In this document: positions 22,547 to 33,963 of the stretch, one piece after another
How positions within the stretch are numbered: position 1 is the stretch's first letter
Layout of the letters: every line of letters begins with the position of its first letter
Source: Mantis religiosa
Taxonomy: Eukaryota > Arthropoda > Insecta > Mantodea > Mantidae
DNA: 64,000 nucleotides
Assembly (NCBI GenBank): GCA_030765055.1
Contig: CM060950.1
Location: 273,784,468 to 273,848,467 of the forward strand
Direction of reading: 5' to 3'
The notes under the pieces: generated by a model
What the model was told of the DNA's origin: nothing
What the model saw: the letters and a program-made list of their open reading frames with translations, nothing else
Database searches by the model: none
Position numbers and translations under genes: made by a program

Positions 22547-22959
22547 TCAAAATTTTGAGTAAAATGTTTGAAATTTGTATTTTTATTATTGTGTTCTTTA
22601 CACAAAATAAAGGCACAATCCTTTTTTCTTCATGTTTCCCTACATTCTGCCAACTTAAGGGTTAAGGTTGGCCATGTAAGACTTGCATTTCTTTTATGGT
22701 CATTCCATACCCCCAGAAGCATTCTTCTGGGTGACTTTTGCATAGCTGATAAAATGTAAGAAATAGACAAACTCTTACTGCGCAAAAAATGTAGATTTTG
22801 TTCAAATTTACAGTCATCAGTTATGTCAAATACATCAAGCAAATGAGTGAAATTTTAAAGCCATCCCAAAGTGAGCAGCTCTATAAAGATTTGACTATTG
22901 CTTAAAGCCCCCTGTATATCTCTATTCCCTTGCACCTACAAAAATATTAGTATTATAGC

Positions 22960-23221
22960 GCTGCTGGAACGCTTTCCCTGGATTTATCTTTGTTAATAGA
23001 AACCTCTCAGATAACGCACTGATAATTCTTGTAAGAGTGAGAGGGGTACTGACGGGCCTCCCAGTCGTGTGCTAAGCACCAATGAACGCATCACTTCAAC
23101 CAGTGGAATTTGCAGGAATCACAAATGACAGATATATGTTTACTCCACGTGGAGTAATCAGTGCGTTATCTGAGAGGTGTCTATTACCAGAGATAAATCC
23201 ATGGTAACCGTTCGAACAGTC
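22960..23221. mobile_element. MITE with about 65-bp terminal inverted repeats
   Basis: Left arm from 22960 (GCTGCTGGAACG...) and right arm to 23221 are complements over about 65 bp with small differences; shared core CTCTCAGATAACGCACTGAT (22998-23032 region, and in complement 23152-23175). No clear target duplication; superfamily not assigned. Confidence 0.7.
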
Positions 23222-23365
23222 CCACAATAATAAGATCTTTATCTCAATTAACATGAAGTAGTTTGAAAAGGTAATTTGGAATTATCACTATGAAGTAATG
23301 TAGTAATTAAAATTCTACTATGAGTACTGTGAGACACTCTGTACTTCACATACCACAAATTGTCT

Positions 23366-23405
23366 TTCAATGCGTTTTGCCTCCACTTGAAGGCATTATC
23401 AATAA
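23366..23405 (-). ncRNA. decayed hammerhead-like motif at the 3' end of a PLE
   Basis: Minus strand: TTGATAA in place of CTGATGA, a stem TGCCT/AGGCA, then AAAAC in place of GAAAC. Layout matches the motifs at 7.4-7.6 kb, but core residues have changed, so it should be inactive. It lies directly after the stop codon of the PLE protein. Confidence 0.35.
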
Positions 23406-24720
23406 ATTGTCAACTGGCTAGAACTTTGATGTTCCTGCTCATCCTGGTTTTCCAGAGACAAGACATCTGGCAGCGATCCAATGAGGCTAATTAAAATATT
23501 TTCTTCTGATGGAATATCAAAATTCATTAAGTGTGTTTCGAATTTCTTCATATAACTGTTTAATTTTTGATTCAAGTGAACTAATTTTAGTAGTTGGATT
23601 TGATGTTCTATGTTGTGGTTATGATCCCAGAAATGTGCTACTACTGCAGATTTATCTGTTTCTTTTTGCTTGATGTTCCTAAAGTGTTCTTTTAATCTAG
23701 TTGCAATGTTACGCTTCATCTTTCCAGTGTATATCTTATTGCAGTCTAAGCAATTAATTCTATAAATGCCAGACTTCTTTACCAGAAGAATTTTGTCTAT
23801 TTTTTGTTTTTTGTTGAGGTTTCTGATATTGAATTTGTCTACTGGTAACAGGGTGATGTTAAATTCTCTGAAAATCTTTTGAAATATTCTGATTGCCCAT
23901 GGGTGATTTACAAATTTTTTGTGTATTTCTTTGTCCCTAAAAGCTGTTAAAGATGTGATCATGTTCAACTGTTTTTGTCTACTGAATCTTTTTATTTTCT
24001 TGTCTAACAATTTTTTGCTGAAACAATTTATTTCATTGTTTCTATTATTTTGGTTTGGTCACATATTCCTTTTCATGCATCGGTACATTAATCAGTCTAT
24101 GTATTGGGTATTGATGACTGCATGTTTGTGAGGTCTGAGGTTGAAACTATTGGCTTTGGTATAGTTGTCTGCATGGGTGCCTTTCCTGTAATACCAAATT
24201 TTAACTCTCCATTATTGATTATTTTTAGATCCAGAAAAGGAAGCATGTTGTTGGATTCTATTTCCATTGTGAAACTAATGGTGGGTTCCTGTAAATTTAA
24301 TAGGTTAAGGGCATCAGTGCTATGTTGTTTTGTTGATTACTGCAGATATATCATCTACATACCTGACTCAGGTTTCAAAGATGTATGGGAAGGCTGTAGT
24401 AATATGAACTTAGAAGTGGCTCATAAATAGGTTGGCCAGGAAAGGTGATAACAGTTTGCCCATTACTAGTCCAAATTGTTGGTAAAATTTCCTCTGGAAG
24501 GTGAAGAAAGTTTGTCAGTACAGATTTTGGTTAATTTAATGTATTCAATGTGAGTGTTGATCATATCGATAGATTCTAGCCATTTCCTTAGGATGTTGAA
24601 TAGTTTTTGCTTAGGGACAATGATTTCACATCAAGTGATATGAGTATGTCATTAACTGAAACATTGGCATCTTTGATTTGTATCTTATCCAGAGTTTCTG
24701 TTCCTCAACCCAAAGCCTAA
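23399..24720 (-). pseudogene. PLE 2 RT and GIY-YIG endonuclease
   Basis: Upstream part, several frames: ILISLDVKSL near 24630, FGLVMGKLLSPFLANLFMSH (24415-24475), YVDDIS near 24345, LPFLDLKIINNGELKFGIYR (about 24160-24250) and RPHKHAVINTQYID. The last 203 codons (23399-24010) are open and hold the NHPWAIR block, the endonuclease KKSGIYRINCLDCNKIYTGK with the second motif, and RLKEHFRNI. The YIG of the second motif reads YTG. Frameshifts and stops upstream make the whole inactive. Confidence 0.85.
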
Positions 24721-24800
24721 ATGCTTAAGGTATGAGGAAATAGAGGAAAAAGAATCCCCTAACAGCACGATAGTGGTAATCTAGGGAAGTTGAAGAAGAG

Positions 24801-25622
24801 GAAGAAAAAGAAGAAAATCTTAATATATTTTGTCTGAAATTATATCTTATAGGAAACGTAACTTATTTATTCCTGTGGTTTTTTCCTTAGCTCACATAAG
24901 TTTATTAATTCCAGTAAATTTGTTCATTATTATCCTAATTATTCTGTTAAATATTTAATTCATCCTTTTTTATTGAATATTATCTTCCTTTCATTTTGAG
25001 CACCAACTTTATGTGCTGCATATAATATGTTTTTACACATATATTATTAACGTTTCTAGTAGCTTCTACATGTTAATTCCCCATTATAGCAATCTCGCAA
25101 GAATCAACATACCTTTTTAATTATATTTTACATTGCATAAATCATTACCAATTCTTATTCCTAAATATATATATAATTTTCAAAATAGTTAAATTCTTCA
25201 TTATTATTTTTGATCAACACATTCCATAAAAAATATATCTGTAGCTCATTGTAGAAACTATTCTTGCTTGGATTGCATTAATATGCATGTTACATTGTCG
25301 CAGTAACGATTATAATAGTTCTAAAAAATGTCTTGTATTGTTTAAGTAGATTGATCTGCCAAATCCTAATCCCCTTTCTTGTATACATTTACTAATCCAA
25401 CTTGGAATTTTTATGTACACAAGAGTGCAGAAGTTTTCCGATGGACGATGGGGTTGGAGAGGAAAGTGGAAGAGAAGTCTATGCTCGGAAAGTTTAGCCT
25501 GGTAACAGGAAAGGTCAGGTTTACCTGCTAATCAACACTCACAATATTCCCCTCCACCAACCACTGGAGGCAGTTGGCGAATGTAATAATGTATAATGCT
25601 GCCTTTAAGCAATCTACCCAGC
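24801..25622. other. intron sequence, nothing recognised
   Basis: Very AT-rich, no repeat with a second copy noticed, no coding potential. Confidence 0.45.
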
Positions 25623-25740
<118 letters not shown>

Positions 25741-25852
25741 TTCTATTTTTATTTACATCAAACTATTCAAAATGAAATTATCTCTCTCTCACATATTTAT
25801 CTACACATATATTGCACATTTATTGGTATAACTAATGGTGATGTTGAATTCT

Positions 25853-26174
25853 TTTTTGTTCCAATGGTCAAACTGTTACACTGGTTGAACTCCAATGGTC
25901 ATATCGGCAGCCATTCTCCTTTGGAACATATCGAAGGTTGTTGGGTTTTAATCATTAGATCACGCAGATTTGTGGTGGACAACACGGCGCTTGGGCGGGT
26001 TTTCTCCGGGTCCTCCGGTTTCCCCCGTCATCTCATTCCACTGGTGCTCCATCTTCATCTCATGTATCATCAGTGTCACCGCCTGCGGTGCCGTATGTAG
26101 TAAAAGCGGGCATTAAACACTACACCCCTAGCATGGCTGGTAGGTGCTCTACCAACTGAACCATGGGGCCAGCC
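25853..26174 (-). mobile_element. tRNA-derived SINE, family B
   Basis: On the minus strand it starts at 26174 with a tRNA-like head (GGTTCAGTTGGTAGAGCA). The body contains CCGGAGAAAACCCGCC, and the end is A-rich at 25853-25860. Target duplication GTTGAATTCT at 25843-25852 and 26175-26184. The B box is degraded (GTTTAATGCCC). Confidence 0.85.
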
Positions 26175-26700
26175 GTTGAATTCTGTCTGTGTCTAATAAG
26201 TGCAATGCTAAATCTTAATTTTACTCTAGAATTGAATTTCTTTTATGCTTGATAATTATTGAAACATGAAATAAAGGATAATTTTCATTTAAAATAATAT
26301 ATAGGTAAAACAGAAACCAATCTCTGAATTGTGCATATGTAGAAAGGAAAGGTTAGACATATTAGCTTAAACATGCCATAATATGGGATAGGGAACCAAC
26401 GATTAATGGCTTAATACCCGGTCCACCAACCATTTACATCCAAAAGAGAATTGAACCTCCTAGGAAGAGAAGCGATGAGAGATTTACAGATATGAAGTCA
26501 TCTGCACACACTTTCCCATACTTCTTGAATGTGATCCTCGAGGCTTTCAGGAGCTTTTTCTGCCCTGCAGTTACATTCTTTAAACATAATAGCCCAAATG
26601 TGTTTAATGTGATTCAGATCTGGTGATTTGGCTGGCCAAAGGAAAGGAGAAACTTCAGGATGGTATTTTATCCAATCTCGGGAAAATGCTGAAGAATGAA

Positions 26701-27461
26701 TGCTACTGTTATCATAAACATAGTTAATGATAGGTATATCATACTGTTTGTGAATCCCAATAAAAGTGAATTAATTACATTTGGAGCTAAAAGAACAGAT
26801 CTTCTAGTCCATTTAAACATTGACAATGAACCAGTAAAATTGGTCAAGAATGCTAAATTATTAGGTGTTATACTAGACAGTACTTTAAACTTCTCTGAAC
26901 ATATTGATAAACTTGGCAATACCATCAGTAAAAATTTATTCATTTTGAAATATCTAACAAAATATATACCTATGCCCACAGCTAAAATTATCTATTACTC
27001 TTTAATCTACTCGTACCTCTCATATGGGATCGAAGTATGGGGTAACACAACTAAGGTAAATTTTAACAAAATCTTTGTATTGCAGAAAAAAGCCGTCAGA
27101 CACCTTGGGAATCTAAAACATAACGAATCTTGTCGTCCAGTATTTATAAAATTGAAACTTCTAACCCTTCCTAGCTTATACATATACCACACAATAATGC
27201 ACCTTCGGAAATTTAACCTACACCTTGAAACCAACTCTGATAGACACAATCACAACACTAGACATAAAGACGACTTAGCGATTCCTACCCATAGACTGCA
27301 CTTTTATGAGTGTTTTTTACTAATTTTATGGGCATAAAATTTTATAACGTACTACCAGTCACTATCAAAAATTGTAAAGATAATAATTTTAAATTAATGC
27401 TGAAATGTTTCCTAATTGACAAAGCCTATTATAGTGTGGATGAGTTTATTAATACTAGTTA
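26701..27461 (+). pseudogene. LINE RT C-terminal region
   Basis: Open for about 200 codons: NPNKSELITFGAKR, LGVILDSTLNFSEHIDKL (post-palm motif), SYLSYGIEVWGNT, QKKAVRHLG, and NHNTRHKDDLAIP. One frameshift near 27325 moves the reading frame; in the new frame the protein continues to a stop at 27459-27461 (ends FINTS). These motifs resemble the CR1/jockey type of LINE. No RT catalytic box remains. Confidence 0.75.
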
Positions 27462-27480
27462 GAACTTTATTTTTGTAAAG

Positions 27481-27558
<78 letters not shown>
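27481..27558. repeat. (ATT)n in LINE 3' UTR
   Basis: About 26 units followed by four GTT units. Confidence 0.9.
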
Positions 27559-28450
27559 GTTGTTGTTGTTAGTGTGTATGGATTTATTAAAGCAAGTTAG
27601 TATTCTATTTATATCACACAACCTGTATAGCTGTGTTCTTAAACTGTATAAAGTCATATGACGTGGTTCTTTTGTGTATTTAACACTATACTGAACTGAA
27701 AATAAATAAAAAAAATAAATAAATAAATCTTCCTCAGGATATATAGAACAAACACTTGGTAACATGGAGTCCTCTAACACCTCCACATACTCCTCAGAAT
27801 TCATTCTGGGGAATACACGAACCAGTTAACCCACACCGGCAGCCGACATCTAGCCCCAGAAAGCGATGCTAAACCTGCCGCTTCTTGCTGTGGTCTATAC
27901 GTGTTCTGGGTTGTAGCGTGCCTTGTCTGGATTCCAAAGTATCATCCTTCCCTCTTCGTCAGATGAGTACACTTTCTCGTCAGTCCATATTACAGTGTAC
28001 CAGAATGTCTGAGGCATTGGAAGGAATTGGAGAGCAAATCCCACACGAGCAGCTTGATGTGCTTCTGTGAGGTTCTCTTTTTGATCCCAGCAGCATGAAA
28101 ATGCCTTCTAACATTTGAAGGCATTACCTGAAGTCCCATATGCCTCACGATTGACGTAGAAGGGCCGAACAGATTCTATTTGGAATTCCTCACTATATCT
28201 GCATCCATATCCGGAGAGATAACCCTGGGTCTTCTGGATTTACATCGGGTTTTTAATCCTTCTTCCTCTTTCTGGAACCGCCGAATCCAGTAAAGAATGC
28301 ACTCAAGTCCTCTTTCCACAAAATTAGGTGTTTGTGTGGTAGCAAGACCTGCTTCCCACATGCAACAATACGGCCCCTAGTGACTACTGAGGTTACAGGC
28401 ATTCTTCTGCTAATCTTATAATCAGGAGAAACTCTAATGCACGATGCAAT

Positions 28451-28911
28451 AATACTCTTTATCAGTTTTTAAAGCAGCTGTAAACCTCACACGCTAATAT
28501 ATTATGGTAAACGTGACCTTCGACCCCGAGGAAGTAACTACCAACCCCCCAGAGTTCATTGACCATTTAACCATAGTGACAGTTCTGTTGCCTTTGTGGA
28601 CAAGTTCTCTGGAAGATGAAACTTTTAAAATTTTCTTGAAGTAAATCTACATTATTTCCTTAAAAAAAAAAGTGAATGGAGAAAGTGCTAACACTATCTT
28701 ATTAAACTGACCGGTTTCAGCATCAGCAGCTACATAACAGTTGATTTTTCACGATCTTTGTGTTAATTTGTTACCTGAAATTTTGTAATGTTCACGGCCT
28801 CTAGAGCAAATAATTGCTGCATGCTGCTTCGAACAATAGAGCTTCAAATGCATACATTATTTATTGCTTAAAAGTTTAGTTCTATTATAGCCACATATTA
28901 GATTTGTGTTA
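28451..28911. other. intron sequence, nothing recognised
   Basis: Probably includes the outer end of the Tc1-like element near 28500, not resolved. No gene. Confidence 0.4.
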
Positions 28912-29391
<480 letters not shown>

Positions 29392-29396
29392 GTAGT

Positions 29397-32300
29397 CTAA
29401 TGCCCGTTAGCTTGGATATATTCCATTTGCTTTCTTGCTTCCCAGTATAGTTCAGTTATTGTTCTTGTGGGTGATGTTTTGAGAGCCGGACAGACAGAAA
29501 GGTGGTCTTTATTCATTATGGAATCGATATCTTGACACAGGATACAGTTTGGAGATTTAAAGATTTTAATTTTATGAAGATGTGCAGCCAGATAGTCATG
29601 ACCTGTTATCAATCTGAATTTTGCTACTGCTTCATGTCTTGGGTGTTCAGGTATCAAGTTTTTCTTGTGTAGGATAGCTGCCCATGGTTTCTCATTGCTT
29701 TCTGTTGTGAGGTGTTCCATCAGTTCTTTCTGAAACTTTCTTTGGATTATAATTTTTGCCGAATGATAGGACAGAGTTTTGTTAGGTTTCTGTAAGATTT
29801 TGGTGCCCTTTTTTGCCAGAAGGTCTGCCATTTCATTTCCTTGAATTCCACAATGAGAGGGGATCCATTGGAGCTGGATAGTTTTATTTTGGTTATTTAA
29901 AGTTCTTATGATCTTTTTAATTTCCAATATTTTACTGGATATTGGTAAGTTATTTGTTGTTATAGCTTGTATAGCTGAATTTGAGTCACTTAGTATAACT
30001 GCTCTCTTAAATGCATTTATTCTGTATACTAGGTGTGTTAGTGCTAGTTCTTTTGCCTGAATTTCTCCATCAAAATGGGTGGAATTTCTCCCTACTGCAA
30101 CGTAAAAACTAAAAAGTTTTGAATAAACCCCAGCTCCAGCTCCATCTTCTATTTTCATTCTAGATCCATCTGTATATATATGTATCCATTGTGGTTCAGG
30201 GTATAGATTGTGGATAGTTTCTAGTGTGATTTGTTTTAATTCATCTGGGGTCATTTCTTTTTTTAGGACAGGTTTTATTAAGTTTATGTTATGGGCAATA
30301 TCTGTGTCTTCCATGGGTGATGTTGGTAAAAGAAGTTTTTCTGGCATTTGGTTTGGGTTATATATTTTCTGAAGTTTGGTTGCTTTTTGTATGAAGCCAT
30401 TTTGTGTTTTCAGGTTTCTCTCTCTGTCTTTATAATTCAGCCAGTAATTATCATGGGGAAGTCTTATCAATTTTTCGTATTGCAATACGGTCTGTTTGTT
30501 GATCTGATGGGCTATGGGGTTATTTTCAGTAAGGACCTGCATTGCTGTTATGGGAGTGGATTTGGCTGCACCTGTTATTAGTCGTAAAGCATTATTCTGT
30601 GTTACTTCCAGTTTGTTTAGATTAGTATCGTTACAGGTGACCATAGTTTCACTTCCGTACATTAGCACAGGCTTTATGTACGTCTTGTAAGTATTATTTA
30701 GTACAGATCTTGAGCATCCCCATTTTGTTTTTGCTAATCTCTTTAAGATATTGCATCTTCTGTTTACTTTCTCAGTAGTAATTTTAACATGATGGTCCCA
30801 GGTTAATTTCCTATCAAAGTGTATACCTAGGTACTTGACGTTTTGTTGTTGAATGTTTTGCCCATTAATTTTGAGGTGGAGCTCTGGTGACGTATGTGCC
30901 AATGAAAATATCTCAAAACAGGTTTTGTTGGTGTTAATCTTCATGCAGTTATCTTTACACCACTGTTCCAATGTGGTAATAGCATTGTTCATTTGTGAGG
31001 TTAGTTTATGTTGAAGATTTCTAGGTGTAGTTGTCCAAATTGTTACGTCATCAGCATAGAGTGAACATTTAATGTTTTTGTTTTTGTTTAATTCTGATGG
31101 TAGGTTATTTATCATTATGTTGAATAGAATTGGGCTGAGTACTGAGCCTTGAGGGAGACCCATTTTCATTTGTTTGTATTTCGATGTTGAATTGCCATAT
31201 TTTGTTGCACAGAATCTTTGATTAATGAAGTTGTAGATCCATCTTAACATGTTCCCATCAATGTTTAAGTTCATTATTTTCTCCATGAGTTTCAGTTTCC
31301 AGACTGATCCAAAGGCATCTTCAAAATCCACAAAGAGTGCTGCGACTGTTTCATGTGCATCTAATGAGTCCTTGATTTCTTGACTCAGTTTCAGAACTTG
31401 CTCTGTTGTGGAATGATGTGGTCGAAATCCAGCTTGGGCATGTGATATTAGATTTTTTTTTTCTAAATACCAAACAAGTCTTGCTTGCACCATTCGCTCC
31501 ATTGTCTTACACAATATGCTTGTCAGTGAGATTGGGCGGTAGCTAGATACATTGTCAGCAGGTTTTTTAGGTTTCAGTATAGGAATTATGATGGCTTTTT
31601 TCCATGCTGAGGGCACATTAGTGTTCCAGATTTGATTAATGAGATGAAGGCAGGTAGTCATTGCCTTGGGGCCTAAGTGTTTAAGAAATTCTGCAAAGAT
31701 GTGATCTGGACCTGGTTGTTTTTTGTTTTTCAGTTTATTTATGGAGCATTTCAGTTCTTGTATGTTGAAGTTGGAGGTGAATATGCTGTCTTTGTTTATA
31801 TTTTTGGTATATCGTTTCAGATTTTGTTTAATGTTCTTTTCTTCTTGTTTATGTTTCTTAGTTTTATCATTCTTTTTAGTATAATGTTTGTTAAAGGCTT
31901 CACTTATTTTATGATCATCTGTTAAGGTTTTATTTGCCAATATTAATGGCTCTCTTTTTTGCACTTTTTCATTATTGTTTAAGGTTGATATATAGTTAGG
32001 TACTTTTGTGCTATTATTTCTATAATCTAGATTTTCTACAAATTTTTGGAAACATTGTTTTTTTGCAGATAATATTTCTTTCTTCATTTGTGCTGCTTTT
32101 TTTCTCCAATCTTGTACATCCGCTGCTTGTTTTGTTTGTTCAGCTGGTTTCCTTGCATTGTTCCTTTCTCTCTTTAGTTCTGTAAATCTTTTCGACCAGA
32201 ATGGCTTATATTTATATACCTTTCCTCTAGGAATGTGTTTATTTGCAGCTTTTATAATTGTGTCACAGAATTTATTACAATTTTTATCAGGGGCTGCTTC

Positions 32301-33170
32301 TGTGAAGTCAAATGTTATATTTGTAAGGTCATTTTCTATTTGATTTTGGAATTCATTCCAGTTTGCTTTTTTGAAGTTGAAGGAGCACCGTGGCTTGTTT
32401 AATACGGTCTTGAGTTTATTACTAATCATAATGGTGGATATTATCATCTTGTGACTTGTTCCTACATCATTAAAAACTTTTCTAGTTATTAAGTGGGATA
32501 TATCTGAAGAGGCAAGAGTTAAATCAGGGTTTGTTGTGTTCCCATTGTAGTGTAGATACGTTGCTGGGTCATCCTTTTTATATATCAAATCTATGCTGTT
32601 TGCTGCTATAAAATCTTTTATGGTCTTCCCTGCTGCATTGGTATCTGTGTAGCCAATTTCTTCGAAGTGTGCATTAAAATCTCCAACAAACAGTGTTTTA
32701 TCTGTGATATTTATTACTCCAAGATTTGGGTCATTGCCTGGTGGATTATATATACATAAGATCTTGTGATGAGTATTATGTTTCCATAGATCAATTTTGA
32801 CTAGTTCATGTTTATCTCCATCATTCATCTCTTTAAGGATTTTAAATTGGTGTTTTATATCTTTATGAACTCCTATTAGGATGCCACTTGCAATCTGGCG
32901 ATGTTTAGGGAGGATACTTATTATGTAGTTTTTTATTTTGTAGTATTTTAAGTTTTCTTGGGATATATTGGCTTCTACGATACAGAATATATCTACTTCT
33001 AATTTACTTATTACATTAGTTAATTCAGTTTTCTTGGCTTGGGAAATGCCTCCTGCATTCCATTGTAGGATTTTTATTTCTTTATTTGTGCTTCTTCTGG
33101 TCCCCGACCGGAGATCCGAGGAGGGGACGTTTTTACCTCCGGAATCATTTACAGAGAGAAGCTGTGTCAT
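29397..33170 (-). CDS. LINE 2 ORF2: APE endonuclease, RT, RNase H, open over 1257 codons
   Basis: One uninterrupted frame. Roughly residues 30-250 are an apurinic-type endonuclease (ILQWNAGGI, GDFNAHF, NPDLTLAS, GTSHKMI); the catalytic Glu is seen in IVEANIS. Residues about 470-760 are the RT: NKKQPGPDHI, SYRPISLTS, AGFRPHHSTTEQV, ALFVDFEDAFGSVW, GLPQGSVLSPILFNIMIN, YADDVTIW. About 1000-1130 is RNase H with IYTDGSR, DSNSAI and WIPSHCGIQGNEMADLLAKK, all acidic residues present. The C-terminus has CILC...H...C. The enzyme nicks target DNA and reverse transcribes element RNA in the nucleus. The ATG at 33170 is the first in frame; translation may begin further upstream in an intact copy. The open frame points to a recent insertion. 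Confidence 0.9.
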   Translation of the reverse strand: MTQLLSVNDSGGKNVPSSDLRSGTRRSTNKEIKILQWNAGGISQAKKTELTNVISKLEVDIFCIVEANISQENLKYYKIKNYIISILPKHRQIASGILIGVHKDIKHQFKILKEMNDGDKHELVKIDLWKHNTHHKILCIYNPPGNDPNLGVINITDKTLFVGDFNAHFEEIGYTDTNAAGKTIKDFIAANSIDLIYKKDDPATYLHYNGNTTNPDLTLASSDISHLITRKVFNDVGTSHKMIISTIMISNKLKTVLNKPRCSFNFKKANWNEFQNQIENDLTNITFDFTEAAPDKNCNKFCDTIIKAANKHIPRGKVYKYKPFWSKRFTELKRERNNARKPAEQTKQAADVQDWRKKAAQMKKEILSAKKQCFQKFVENLDYRNNSTKVPNYISTLNNNEKVQKREPLILANKTLTDDHKISEAFNKHYTKKNDKTKKHKQEEKNIKQNLKRYTKNINKDSIFTSNFNIQELKCSINKLKNKKQPGPDHIFAEFLKHLGPKAMTTCLHLINQIWNTNVPSAWKKAIIIPILKPKKPADNVSSYRPISLTSILCKTMERMVQARLVWYLEKKNLISHAQAGFRPHHSTTEQVLKLSQEIKDSLDAHETVAALFVDFEDAFGSVWKLKLMEKIMNLNIDGNMLRWIYNFINQRFCATKYGNSTSKYKQMKMGLPQGSVLSPILFNIMINNLPSELNKNKNIKCSLYADDVTIWTTTPRNLQHKLTSQMNNAITTLEQWCKDNCMKINTNKTCFEIFSLAHTSPELHLKINGQNIQQQNVKYLGIHFDRKLTWDHHVKITTEKVNRRCNILKRLAKTKWGCSRSVLNNTYKTYIKPVLMYGSETMVTCNDTNLNKLEVTQNNALRLITGAAKSTPITAMQVLTENNPIAHQINKQTVLQYEKLIRLPHDNYWLNYKDRERNLKTQNGFIQKATKLQKIYNPNQMPEKLLLPTSPMEDTDIAHNINLIKPVLKKEMTPDELKQITLETIHNLYPEPQWIHIYTDGSRMKIEDGAGAGVYSKLFSFYVAVGRNSTHFDGEIQAKELALTHLVYRINAFKRAVILSDSNSAIQAITTNNLPISSKILEIKKIIRTLNNQNKTIQLQWIPSHCGIQGNEMADLLAKKGTKILQKPNKTLSYHSAKIIIQRKFQKELMEHLTTESNEKPWAAILHKKNLIPEHPRHEAVAKFRLITGHDYLAAHLHKIKIFKSPNCILCQDIDSIMNKDHLSVCPALKTSPTRTITELYWEARKQMEYIQANGH

Positions 33171-33283
33171 GTTTTGTTTAGTTTAGTTTATTGGGCTTAT
33201 GCGTTGTTCATTTTGCACCACCCAAAGGCACGTGTAGATTAAGGAACTCTACGGACGCGAACAACTTTGCCTTAAATTTATTA

Positions 33284-33335
33284 GAGTGAGGTAAAGATAG
33301 GATAGAGTAGAGTGAGGTAAAGATAGGATAGAGAA
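33284..33335. repeat. 26-bp tandem duplication
   Basis: Two copies of GAGTGAGGTAAAGATAGGAT plus six bases, differing at the last positions. Lies upstream of LINE 2 ORF2, perhaps in its 5' UTR. Confidence 0.8.
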
Positions 33336-33679
33336 TGAAAGGATCCCTAAGGCCTTGAGTGCTCTAATACCGTCAGGGTCCGAAGAAAACAAGAGTTTAG
33401 CCAAGAGGGGCTAGATAGGAAAGGTGAATGAGGGAGCTGGTATAAGAAGGAGAAGATATACCAGCTCGGTCTAATATCCCACCATGCTGACCAGTGCATT
33501 TGGTGAGTAGCCCTCCCCTTTAGTTCATCATGAGAGTACATGATTACTAACAGCTGCACCACGTGAAGGATAGGGGTAGGACTCTAGGCATTTGTCCAGG
33601 TTGGTTCCCATAATCATTCTACTTGGTGAATGCATTATGGGGTCTCCCCCCTGTTAGTAACAGCAGCCCTTTAGCAGCC

Positions 33680-33962
<283 letters not shown>

Positions 33963-33963
<1 letters not shown>

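Larger units (their letters stand above)
21005..22661 (+). mobile_element. piggyBac-like element B, internally deleted
   Basis: Flanked by TTAA (21001-21004 and 22662-22665). Ends: left GCCTTAAATCAATAGTG, right in complement CCCTTAAGTTGGCAGAATG. 1657 bp, holding only the 3' part of a transposase and four palindromes of the form TGTATCYTATARGATACA. The related sequence at 44.35 kb lacks the element, in agreement with these borders. Confidence 0.7.
20755..22730. repeat. unnamed repeat X, copy 1, split by piggyBac-like element B
   Basis: 20755-21000 plus 22666-22730 together match 44145-44420 (and a little before 43793): shared blocks TTTGATAATA, TTGGAAGAAGAATGGC, CCTTCCTGAAAA and AGCTACA...CAGTTT then AGCCATGTA. 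The copy at 44.3 kb has no insertion at the equivalent place, so it serves as an empty site. Identity of the repeat unknown. Confidence 0.6.
23365..24800 (-). mobile_element. Penelope-like element 2 (5'-truncated)
   Basis: Minus strand from about 24800 to 23365. It contains RT motifs followed by a GIY-YIG endonuclease, the arrangement that defines canonical Penelope-like elements. The RT start is missing or too decayed upstream of 24700. Confidence 0.85.
26701..27728 (+). mobile_element. 5'-truncated LINE inside the Tc1-like element
   Basis: Only the end of the RT, thumb and 3' UTR are present. The 3' UTR holds an (ATT)n run at 27481-27558 and the tail is AAATAAATAAAT ending at 27728. Insertion into the Tc1-like transposase is clear from the two halves; the duplication was not resolved. 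Confidence 0.75.
26410..28361 (-). pseudogene. Tc1-like transposase, interrupted
   Basis: DNA-binding part at 28176-28361 (RRFQKEEEGLKTRCKSRRPR). Catalytic part at 27740-28090 with WTDEKVYSSDEEGR (first Asp), then stops (for example after NPEHV) and VFPRMNSEEYVEVLED. After the LINE, HSSAFSRDWIKYHPEVSPF and WPAKSPDLNHIKHIWAIMF (third acidic site region, Asp-Leu-Asn) are at about 26570-26700. Cut by the LINE just before the second acidic motif. Confidence 0.8.
26390..28450 (-). mobile_element. Tc1-like element, split by a LINE
   Basis: Two parts, 26390-26700 and 27729-28450, on the minus strand, separated by a LINE at 26701-27728. Boundaries are approximate; terminal repeats were not resolved. 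Confidence 0.65.
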
